Shown piece by piece: positions 1 to 5,250 of a stretch of DNA of 8,179 nt (its first letter is position 1; each line of letters begins with the position of its first letter). The DNA is from an uncultured Cocleimonas sp. (GTDB lineage Bacteria > Pseudomonadota > Gammaproteobacteria > Thiotrichales > Thiotrichaceae): assembly GCA_937974135.1 (NCBI GenBank), contig CALJIH010000293.1, positions 1-8,179 on the forward strand, written 5' to 3'. Under the pieces are notes generated by a model, which saw nothing but the letters and a program-made list of their open reading frames with translations, had not been told where the DNA came from and searched no databases. The translations under genes and the position numbers were made by a program.

Positions 1-1
1 G

Positions 2-538
2 GGTTGGAGTGGTCCACCTTGTGCAGGGTTAGTGATGATGAATGAACGCGCATTGGCAGTGTTAGAAGAAACCACCAGCAACAGTTTTGCAATTAACCTT
101 AAGCAATGGCATCAAATCATGCAAGCTTACGAAGGCGGTGCACATGCATATCACGCTACTATGCCGACTGATGCTTTGCGACGTTTCCGCGATATTATGC
201 TTGAAACGCGTGAATATGGTTTTGAAAGAGTCAAGGCGGCACAATATGAGTTAGGCGAAAAAGTCCGTGCTTTATTAGCCTCAAAAGGCATCAAAAGTGT
301 TGCTGCTGAAGGCTTTGGTGCACCTGGTGTTGTGGTTAGTTACACCGCTGATGGTGATATCCAAACGGGTAAGAAATTCAGCGCAGTAGGAATGCAAATT
401 GCCGCTGGCGTGCCGTTACAATGTGATGAGCGCGAAGACTACAAAACATTTAGATTAGGTTTATTTGGTTTGGATAAGTTACAGAATGTTGATCGTACTG
501 TGGCAAGTTTAGAAGCCGCCCTTGATGAAGTTATGTAG
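2..538 (+). CDS. Class V PLP-dependent aminotransferase (alanine/serine-glyoxylate aminotransferase type), C-terminal part
   Basis: The reading frame is open from the left edge (first complete codon at 2) to TAG at 536-538, giving 178 visible residues. The visible start GWSGPPCAGLVMMNERA matches the segment that directly follows the Schiff-base lysine in class V (AGT/SGAT-like) aminotransferases. The first base of the window is a G, as expected for the last base of an AAG lysine codon. The remainder is the C-terminal small domain, including a stretch with GAPGVVVSY and the closing RLGLFGLDKLQNV. Family members are about 370-390 residues, so roughly half is missing upstream. The GTG at 32 and the ATGs after it lie inside the conserved segment and are not starts. 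The enzyme would transfer amino groups between small amino acids and 2-oxo acids such as glyoxylate in the cytoplasm; the exact substrate cannot be told. The gene ends 38 nt before a hairpin terminator. Confidence 0.88.
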   Translation, partial: GWSGPPCAGLVMMNERALAVLEETTSNSFAINLKQWHQIMQAYEGGAHAYHATMPTDALRRFRDIMLETREYGFERVKAAQYELGEKVRALLASKGIKSVAAEGFGAPGVVVSYTADGDIQTGKKFSAVGMQIAAGVPLQCDEREDYKTFRLGLFGLDKLQNVDRTVASLEAALDEVM

Positions 539-576
539 TGAATGCTCATAGAGCAAGAGACTCTGCTTTATAGACT

Positions 577-655
577 AAAAAAGACACCCCCCCACTTTTT
601 GATGTTTTATCTGATTTACAGTTAAAACCGCCTAAAAGTAGGGGGGTGTCTTTTT
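577..655 (+). terminator. Long palindromic repeat unit (copy A), probable terminator of the aminotransferase gene
   Basis: The left arm (577-600) is an A-run, then GACA, a 7-C run and ACTTTTT. The right arm (634-655) is its near-exact inverse: AAAAGTA, a 6-G run, TGTC and a T-run. The only mismatch inside the C/G run region is C593 against A640. Pairing continues inward (GTTTTA 604-609 with TAAAAC 623-628, then CTG 611-613 with CAG 619-621), so almost the whole 79 nt folds into one hairpin. On the plus strand it ends in five U residues, as an intrinsic terminator should; the A-run on the other side also gives a U tail in the opposite direction. The same arm sequence recurs at 1339-1414, 4049-4077 and 7006-7035, so this is also a member of a dispersed repeat family. 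Confidence 0.75.
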
Positions 656-741
656 ATATATAATTATTAATAATTAGCCTTTACCGCTAATCAGTTCGAT
701 TAGAATTTAAGCTAACATTCAGTTACAGTCACAATAACCCT
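656..741. other. AT-rich intergenic DNA with two palindromes
   Basis: There is no coding potential here. Two symmetric sequences are visible. One is a perfect 16-bp palindrome TAATTATTAATAATTA at 661-676. The other is an inverted repeat CTAATC/GATTAG (687-692 and 698-703) with a 5-nt spacer. They lie 110-150 bp upstream of the secreted pilin-like gene and could be regulator sites or simply a product of AT-rich composition. No protein can be assigned to them. Confidence 0.3.
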
Positions 742-770
742 TTGAAAAAGATGTTATTGATCACTTAAAA
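742..770 (+). promoter_or_regulatory. Weak candidate promoter for the secreted pilin-like gene
   Basis: TTGAAA at 742-747 (four of six -35 positions) and TTAAAA at 765-770 are separated by 17 bp. The whole stretch 742-814 is extremely AT-rich, so other -10-like sequences (for example TATAAA at 773-778) are equally possible. The gene must have its own promoter because a terminator hairpin precedes it. Confidence 0.25.
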
Positions 771-814
771 ATTATAAAAATAAATTTAAAGCGATTCGGA
801 TAACAATAAAAATA

Positions 815-1312
815 ATGAAAAAACTGGCTGGAATACTATCAGTATCTTTTTTGCTTTTATCCTCTGCAGCTACTTTAAAAGCAGCTCAAGATACGACAGA
901 AATTAATCTTGATGTCACCTTTGTTGAATATGTGAATTTCATAGGTTCAGCCGTGGGTTCATCAAACTTCTTTACAGTTGATGATATCAAACCCGTTGGC
1001 ACCAGAAGACGGGGACCAAGAGTTGATTTAGGTAGATTAGGTTTAGAGTCAAATAGTGCGGGCGATTGTGATATCGATATCTCAACAGCCAACAATTTCA
1101 GACTACGCCATATTGTCACCAATCAAAGATTAACTCGCTATCGATTAAGATGGAAAAATAGAAATATCACCCGCAATCGTAATCGACAATTCACATTGCC
1201 GTGTAATACCAACGCGACAAGATTCAGATTTCAGGCGGTAGGAAACTTTAGAAATAACCCTCAAGCGGGTATTTATCAAGATATCGTCACGGTTACTGTA
1301 ACAACTCAGTAA
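815..1312 (+). CDS. Secreted arginine-rich pilin-like (SCPU/DUF4402-type) protein
   Basis: The protein has 165 residues. The N-terminus MKKLAGILSVSFLLLSSAATLKA is a Sec signal peptide (basic start, hydrophobic core, likely cleavage after Ala23 or Ala24). The mature part is predicted to be beta-rich, has two cysteines (Cys85 in AGDCDIDIS, Cys130 in TLPCN) that could form one disulfide, and ends GIYQDIVTVTVTTQ. That ending resembles the last strand of spore-coat-U/Csu-type and DUF4402 surface subunits. No chaperone or usher gene is present here. About 18 arginines fall in the mature part, clustered at residues 64-69 and 105-124, with hardly any lysine; most use the AGA codon. No good Shine-Dalgarno is seen (GGA at 798-800 is 14 nt away), but the ATG is fixed by the signal peptide. 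It is isolated between two palindromic repeats. Family assignment is by pattern only; a role as a fimbrial subunit, matrix protein or polyanion-binding protein is inference. Confidence 0.7.
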   Translation: MKKLAGILSVSFLLLSSAATLKAAQDTTEINLDVTFVEYVNFIGSAVGSSNFFTVDDIKPVGTRRRGPRVDLGRLGLESNSAGDCDIDISTANNFRLRHIVTNQRLTRYRLRWKNRNITRNRNRQFTLPCNTNATRFRFQAVGNFRNNPQAGIYQDIVTVTVTTQ

Positions 1313-1338
1313 TCGGCTTAATTAGCTAAATCACATAC

Positions 1339-1414
1339 AAAAAAAGACACCCCCCACCTTTTAGGTTGTTTTGGTATTAGAGCAAAACAAGTAAAAAGGT
1401 GAGAGATGTCTTTT
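1339..1414 (-). terminator. Palindromic repeat unit (copy B), bidirectional terminator, strongest for the ETF-QO gene
   Basis: The left arm (1342-1362: AAAAGACA, a 6-C run, ACCTTTT) pairs with the right arm (1394-1414). Pairing resumes with TTGTTTTG (1366-1373) against CAAAACAA (1383-1390) around a 9-nt loop. The three mismatches in the C-run are C against A (1350/1406, 1352/1404, 1354/1402). In the minus-strand transcript these become G-U wobbles, so the stem is continuous only in that direction. The minus-strand hairpin is followed by seven U residues (A-run 1339-1345), a strong terminator for ETF-QO, whose stop is 62 nt away. The plus-strand side has only four U residues. It sits between convergent genes, where a shared terminator is expected. 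Confidence 0.8.
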
Positions 1415-1475
1415 ATTAATCTAAATTAGTGTTTTTACTATAAAGACTTAATGTAAATAACTAAATAAATAACAA

Positions 1476-3116
1476 TTACATATTACTGTATAGAGGCCCA
1501 CCGCTTTCTGGGGTCGTCCATACAATATTCTGCGTTGGATCTTTGATATCGCAAGTTTTACAATGCACACAGTTCTGAGAATTGATTTGCATCGCAGGTT
1601 TACCTTCATCATCTTCAACAATTTCATAAACCGCTGCAGGGCAATAACGTGATTCTGGTGAATCATAGAGTGCCAAGTTAGTATCTATTGCTACCGCTGG
1701 ATTTTTCAATTTTAAATGAATTGGCTGATGTTCATTGTGGTTGGTGTTTGATAAATATACCGAAGACAAACGATCAAACGTGAGCTTTCCATCAGGGGTA
1801 GGGTAATCGATTTTTTCTGCACTGTCTTTTGCTTTAAGCTGAAGATGATCGGCATGATGCGTCATTGTCCAAGGTTCTTTACCGCGCGTTATGTAAGCGG
1901 TTAAACCTGCATTGGCTAAACCAGCCCATAAGCCTTTGTGGAAACCAGGTCGGATGTTTCTGATTTTGTGTAACTCTTCATGTACCCAAGAATCACGGAA
2001 AGCTTTATCGTAAGAAGCGTTTTTTAATGCTTCTGGGTCTTCAGAAGTAACCGCAGTAAATGCTGCTTCAGCGGCTAACATACCGCTCTTCATTGCTGTG
2101 TGAATGCCTTTGATTTTGGCAACGTTTAAGAAGCCTGCCGCACAACCTACCATCATACCGCCAGGAAAATCGAGCTTAGGTAGTGATTGTAAACCCCCTT
2201 CGTTGAGTGCACGTGCACCATAACTGACGCGCTTACCACCTTCAAAAGTACCACGAATATCTGGATGTGTTTTAAAACGTTGGAATTCTTCAAACGGACT
2301 TAGGTATGGGTTTGAATAGTCTAGTCCTACTACAAAACCTACTGCAACTAGATTGTTATCCATGTGATACAAGAACGATCCACCATAAGTATCGCTTTTT
2401 AGCGGCCAACCAATGGAGTGAATGGTTTTACCTTCAGCGTGTTGTTCAGGCGTCACTTCCCATATTTCTTTGATGCCAATGCCGTATGTTTGTGGAGCTG
2501 AGTCTTTAGCGAGGTCAAATTTGTCGATCAGTACTCGGCTGACAGAACCACGACATCCTTCTGCCACGATTGTGAGTTTAGCTCGCAATTCCATTCCTGG
2601 ATCATATTCAGGGCCATGCGTGCCGTCTTTCATAACACCCGTTTCACCAGTCGCTACACCGATGACTTGATTGTTTTCATCTGTAAGAACTTCAGCGGCA
2701 GCGAAACCAGCATAAATTTCTATGCCCATTGCTTCAGCTTGTTCACCCAACCAACGGGTTAAACGAGCAAGGCTGACAATATGATTTTTTTCTCCATGGT
2801 TATCCATTGAAGGAGGTGTTGGCATGCGCACTGATTTCTTTTCAGTGAGATAAAGAAATTGGTCTTCAGTGACTTGGGTTTTGATTGGGGCGTTTTTTTC
2901 TTTCCAATCTGGAATCAATTCATCCAAAGCTCGAGATTCTAACACTGCACCTGCGAGAGAATGAGCGCCTACTTCAGCCCCTTTTTCAAGGACTGTAATC
3001 GCGATCTCTTTGTCGTTTTCTTGAGCCAATTGGGCTAAACGAATCGCCGTCGATAATCCCGCGGGACCGGCACCAACGATTACTACATCAACATCTATCG
3101 AATCTCTTTCACTCAT
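1476..3116 (-). CDS. Electron transfer flavoprotein-ubiquinone oxidoreductase (ETF-QO)
   Basis: This 546-residue protein oxidises reduced ETF and reduces ubiquinone at the inner membrane, linking acyl-CoA and amino-acid dehydrogenases to respiration (EC 1.5.5.1). An N-terminal FAD-binding Rossmann motif VVIVGAGPAG spans residues 11-20. The central FAD/quinone domain contains the typical GGLQSLPKLDFPGGMMVGC (308-325), NVAKIKGIHTAMKSG (331-345) and a C-terminal ferredoxin-like domain. The [4Fe-4S] ligands are Cys492 in YCPA and Cys516, Cys519 and Cys522 in NCVHCKTCDIKDP. Length and all motifs match the intact single-chain family, so it looks functional. The start follows a weak GAGAGAA ribosome site 5-6 nt upstream. 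Neighbours are not etfBA, so the partner flavoprotein lies elsewhere. The gene has its own promoter with a palindrome over the -10 and ends at the copy B hairpin, indicating a monocistronic unit. Confidence 0.97.
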   Translation of the reverse strand: MSERDSIDVDVVIVGAGPAGLSTAIRLAQLAQENDKEIAITVLEKGAEVGAHSLAGAVLESRALDELIPDWKEKNAPIKTQVTEDQFLYLTEKKSVRMPTPPSMDNHGEKNHIVSLARLTRWLGEQAEAMGIEIYAGFAAAEVLTDENNQVIGVATGETGVMKDGTHGPEYDPGMELRAKLTIVAEGCRGSVSRVLIDKFDLAKDSAPQTYGIGIKEIWEVTPEQHAEGKTIHSIGWPLKSDTYGGSFLYHMDNNLVAVGFVVGLDYSNPYLSPFEEFQRFKTHPDIRGTFEGGKRVSYGARALNEGGLQSLPKLDFPGGMMVGCAAGFLNVAKIKGIHTAMKSGMLAAEAAFTAVTSEDPEALKNASYDKAFRDSWVHEELHKIRNIRPGFHKGLWAGLANAGLTAYITRGKEPWTMTHHADHLQLKAKDSAEKIDYPTPDGKLTFDRLSSVYLSNTNHNEHQPIHLKLKNPAVAIDTNLALYDSPESRYCPAAVYEIVEDDEGKPAMQINSQNCVHCKTCDIKDPTQNIVWTTPESGGPLYSNM

Positions 3117-3150
3117 GGTGTTCTCTCTATAAAGCTAGGCTAAAAAATCA

Positions 3151-3188
3151 GGGTATAAATTATACCCCCAATTTTATTTTTTCGTGAA
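3151..3188 (-). promoter_or_regulatory. ETF-QO promoter with palindromic operator over the -10 box
   Basis: Read on the minus strand, a perfect TATAAT (3164-3159) lies 18 bp downstream of TTCACG (3188-3183, four of six -35 positions). This puts transcription start about 35 nt before the ATG at 3116. The -10 is embedded in the perfect palindrome GGGTATAAATTATACCC (3151-3167; 8-bp arms around one central base). A repressor bound there would block initiation. The site does not match the FadR, PsrA or LiuR consensus sequences I know, so the regulator is unassigned. Confidence 0.5.
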
Positions 3189-3267
3189 AATTATAGGATT
3201 TTTTATTTAACAAGAATAGTGCTAGAACGACTATTTTAAACGTTTAATGATGACTATTAAGAGAAAC

Positions 3268-4032
3268 TCATTGCATTAGTTCCATGCCAATACTCGCGGC
3301 TAAATTCATTAACATATGCATCGCGATTGGCACATATAGAGATTTACTTTTGATTTTAGCGAGACACAGTAAAATACCAATAAAAAAGATACTTATAATT
3401 TCGAACCAACCGTATTGCATATGAATCACTGCCCAAATGGCAGAAGTGATTATGACAGCGCCAGTTAAGCCTATTTTGGAACGAGCCATGCCTTCTAGCA
3501 AAAAGCCACGAAATAAGAATTCTTCAAAAAAAGGAGCCGCAACTGAAACCGCAATCCAAAACAAAGGCAGATTTTTGGTATTCGCATATACTTTGGTCAT
3601 GAATTCTGGGGTAGGTCGATCCCAGATATAATTTACTGATTCCATTAACACCATGGCTAATACAAGCAATCCAAGAAAACCAAACATAGATTTCAAGCTG
3701 GGAATGTTTAGATCTAGATATTCATCGACAGTTAAAGGCTTTCGCATCGATGCGAACCAAATGATTAATAGCACACCAATGATGGCAGCTGGAATTTCTC
3801 CCACTGCTATGGCATCACCGTTGAGTAAATCGTGTTCAAGAAATTGTGTAGCAGCATAGCTTGAATTTGGGTCAGTAAGCGCTGTTACCGATTCTGGATT
3901 ACTTAAGTAAAGATAAGAAATGATTCCAATACTTTGAACCACAGAAAATATGACAAAAACGAGTATGCTTAATAATATCGTTGACCAAAAGCCCCAATAT
4001 CGGTATGAATGATCTGTAAGTGTTGTATTCAT
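3268..4032 (-). CDS. CPBP-family intramembrane glutamic protease (Abi/CAAX protease-like)
   Basis: A 254-residue polytopic membrane protein. All CPBP signature motifs are present: motif 1 PFFEEFLFRG with Glu170-Glu171 and Arg175, motif 2 SAIWAVIH with His204, and motif 3 AMHMLMN with His239 and Asn243. Hydrophobic segments lie at about 15-40, 80-95, 113-131, 156-170, 190-205, 210-224 and 233-250, consistent with the family fold. Between TM1 and TM2 is an unusually long polar loop (about 44-78). Members include Rce1/CAAX-type proteases and bacteriocin self-immunity proteins; the substrate here is unknown. The start is supported by AGGA 5-6 nt upstream of the ATG. Copy C of the dispersed repeat lies only 16 bp upstream of the start codon, leaving no obvious promoter in that gap. 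It may be read from the upstream trp-RDD transcript or from a promoter beyond the repeat. Confidence 0.88.
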   Translation of the reverse strand: MNTTLTDHSYRYWGFWSTILLSILVFVIFSVVQSIGIISYLYLSNPESVTALTDPNSSYAATQFLEHDLLNGDAIAVGEIPAAIIGVLLIIWFASMRKPLTVDEYLDLNIPSLKSMFGFLGLLVLAMVLMESVNYIWDRPTPEFMTKVYANTKNLPLFWIAVSVAAPFFEEFLFRGFLLEGMARSKIGLTGAVIITSAIWAVIHMQYGWFEIISIFFIGILLCLAKIKSKSLYVPIAMHMLMNLAASIGMELMQ

Positions 4033-4048
4033 ATATTCCTGAGGTTAG

Positions 4049-4077
4049 AAAGACACCCCCCACTTTTAGGCGGTTTT
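4049..4077. repeat. Solitary arm of the dispersed C-run repeat (copy C)
   Basis: AAAGACACCCCCC followed by ACTTTTAGGCGGTTTT. This matches the left arms of copies A and B and the inverse of copy D, with the best-preserved inner part (CTTTTAGGCGGTTTT, the same as the inner side of copy A's right arm). No inverse partner arm is found within 150 bp on either side, so unlike A and B it cannot fold into a hairpin. It occupies the 5' region of the CPBP gene. Confidence 0.65.
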
Positions 4078-4137
4078 GACAAACCTTCCCTTCGGGTTGT
4101 CGTCGCTTCGCTCCAACATTGTCTCGCAAAGGCTCGG
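4078..4137. other. GC-richer non-coding segment next to copy C
   Basis: This roughly 60-bp block has clearly more G and C than the surrounding intergenic DNA. It includes GACAAACC/GGGTTGTC (4078-4085 and 4094-4101), an imperfect inverted repeat with an 8-nt loop, followed by a CGTCGCTTCGCTCC stretch. It abuts copy C without a gap and may be a second module of the same repeat or an eroded insertion. A minus-strand open frame crosses it but has no family resemblance and overlaps the CPBP start, so it is not called as a gene. Confidence 0.3.
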
Positions 4138-4147
4138 CTGAATGATA

Positions 4148-4175
4148 TTACACTTTTGTTTATCAAAAAGTGTAA
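4148..4175 (-). terminator. Hairpin downstream of the trpE-trpG-RDD operon
   Basis: TTACACTTTT (4148-4157) and AAAAGTGTAA (4166-4175) form a 10-bp perfect stem with an 8-nt loop, 31 nt after the RDD stop codon. It has no U tract on either side, so termination would be weak or partial. It could instead stabilise the 3' end of the transcript while allowing read-through into the CPBP gene. Confidence 0.4.
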
Positions 4176-4206
4176 ATAGAATTTATGCAAGGCTACTCAT
4201 TTTTGA

Positions 4207-4647
4207 CTATTCAATAGTAGCCACAAGGGATGTTTTACTGATTAAATCTTGTAATGATTGACGTTTTTTATTAAATAAGGCAAAAATCAAGCCTAAGCCT
4301 AATATTGCCGTTATATACCGAATTAAGGCTTGAGGCCAAGAAACTAATTGGCCTTCTTGGTTGAGCAATTTAATCTTCCAGATTTTCATGCTGGGTGTTT
4401 GTCCACCTTTACGCCAATAGTAGGCGAGATAGAAAAACCCAGGAATAAACCAAAATGGTTTTAAGATTTTATTTAAAATATGTTCAGGTGGAATCTCTTT
4501 GCCACCAATCAATAATGCTTGTATCAATAGCACGATAACTGTTGTTAAAAACAAAATAATTAAACCATCATAAACCATCGCTAAAATGCGCAGGCGTATT
4601 TTAGCGGGTTCAACTGCGTTTGAATCAATTGTAACTTCGGATGCCAT
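4207..4647 (-). CDS. RDD-family integral membrane protein
   Basis: A 146-residue protein with about three membrane segments (roughly 21-47, 61-78 and 107-125). The family signature is visible: Arg20 and Asp27 in the first segment (RILAMVYDGLI), then the conserved loop GGQTPSMKIWKIKL (81-94), then LQDLISKTSLV near the end. Length is normal for the family, whose biochemical role is poorly defined (some members are linked to ion transport). Its ATG overlaps the trpG stop by one base (TAATG), so it is almost certainly co-transcribed and translationally coupled with trpG. Nothing in the sequence connects it to tryptophan; a housekeeping gene carried on the operon is as likely as a functional link. 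The start choice rests on this overlap, with a weak GAAG ribosome site. Confidence 0.85.
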   Translation of the reverse strand: MASEVTIDSNAVEPAKIRLRILAMVYDGLIILFLTTVIVLLIQALLIGGKEIPPEHILNKILKPFWFIPGFFYLAYYWRKGGQTPSMKIWKIKLLNQEGQLVSWPQALIRYITAILGLGLIFALFNKKRQSLQDLISKTSLVATIE

Positions 4648-5234
4648 TAATTAATCTTCATTTTTAAAAAGTTACGCAACATATCATGTCCATGATTGGT
4701 CAAAATGGACTCTGGATGAAATTGCACTCCTTCAATGGCGTACTCTTTGTGGCGGACACCCATAATTTCATCAATCTCACCATTCTCATCTTCTGTCCAA
4801 GCGGTAACTTCTAGACTATCGGGGATTGTTTTCTGGTCAATCACCAAGGAATGATAGCGAGTTGCTATAAAAGGTGAGGGCAAGCCTGCAAAAATCCCTT
4901 CGTTGATATGTTTCACTGGGGAGGTTTTGCCGTGCATGATTTGTTTTGCCCGAATCACATCACCGCCAAACGCTTGACCGATTGATTGATGCCCAAGACA
5001 AACCCCAAATATTGGAATTTCACCTTTAAATTGTTCAATGACATCTAGAGAAATACCTGCATCAGAAGGTGTTTTCGGACCAGGCGAAATCATAATAAGA
5101 TCTGGTGCCATTTTCTCGATGTCGGCAATACTAATTTGATCGTTGCGCTCAACTTTAACTTCAGCTTCTAATTCGCCCAGATATTGCACTAGGTTGTAGG
5201 TAAAGGAGTCGTAATTATCAATCATTAAAATCAT
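4647..5234 (-). CDS. trpG: Anthranilate synthase component II, glutamine amidotransferase (TrpG/PabA type)
   Basis: A 195-residue class I glutamine amidotransferase that supplies ammonia from glutamine to TrpE. The N-terminus MIDNYDSFTYNLVQYLG is diagnostic. The catalytic triad is Cys79 in GVCLGHQ, His173 and Glu175 in QFHPES. The oxyanion strand is SPGP (50-53). HGKTSPV (101-107) is shared by TrpG and PabA, so the protein may also serve 4-amino-4-deoxychorismate synthase; its position behind trpE argues for trpG as the main role. The upstream ATG of two (5234 rather than 5225) is preferred because AGGAG lies exactly 7 nt before it. It starts one base after the trpE stop and its stop overlaps the RDD start. 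trpD and trpC, which often follow trpG, are not here. Confidence 0.96.
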   Translation of the reverse strand: MILMIDNYDSFTYNLVQYLGELEAEVKVERNDQISIADIEKMAPDLIMISPGPKTPSDAGISLDVIEQFKGEIPIFGVCLGHQSIGQAFGGDVIRAKQIMHGKTSPVKHINEGIFAGLPSPFIATRYHSLVIDQKTIPDSLEVTAWTEDENGEIDEIMGVRHKEYAIEGVQFHPESILTNHGHDMLRNFLKMKIN

Positions 5235-5250
5235 CTTATTTCTCCTCTTC
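5235..5250 (-). promoter_or_regulatory. trpG ribosome binding site encoded within the last codons of trpE
   Basis: The last four trpE sense codons (Glu-Glu-Glu-Lys) read GAAGAGGAGAAA on the minus strand and contain a strong AGGAG (5246-5242), 7 nt from the trpG ATG. Ribosomes finishing trpE therefore pass directly over the trpG initiation site, which favours coupled, balanced synthesis of the two subunits. Confidence 0.75.

Noticed and set aside
32..538. GTG/ATG cluster at 32-40 as the start of a complete 168-residue gene
   Set aside because: The frame is open to the left edge and the upstream residues GWSGPPCAGL belong to the conserved post-lysine segment of class V aminotransferases, so the gene is truncated by the window.
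3236..3247. Perfect 12-bp palindrome TTAAACGTTTAA between the CPBP and ETF-QO genes
   Set aside because: It is short, AT-rich and not placed at a promoter; symmetric sequences like this are expected by chance in AT-rich intergenic DNA.
3899..4129. Minus-strand 76-codon open frame across the CPBP start, copy C and the GC-richer block
   Set aside because: It overlaps the well-supported CPBP start in another frame, has no recognisable family features and is probably only an accidental frame through a repeat.
4081..4140. Possible tRNA or structured small RNA in the GC-richer block
   Set aside because: No cloverleaf, T-loop GTTCRA or CCA end is present and only one imperfect 8-bp inverted repeat is visible.
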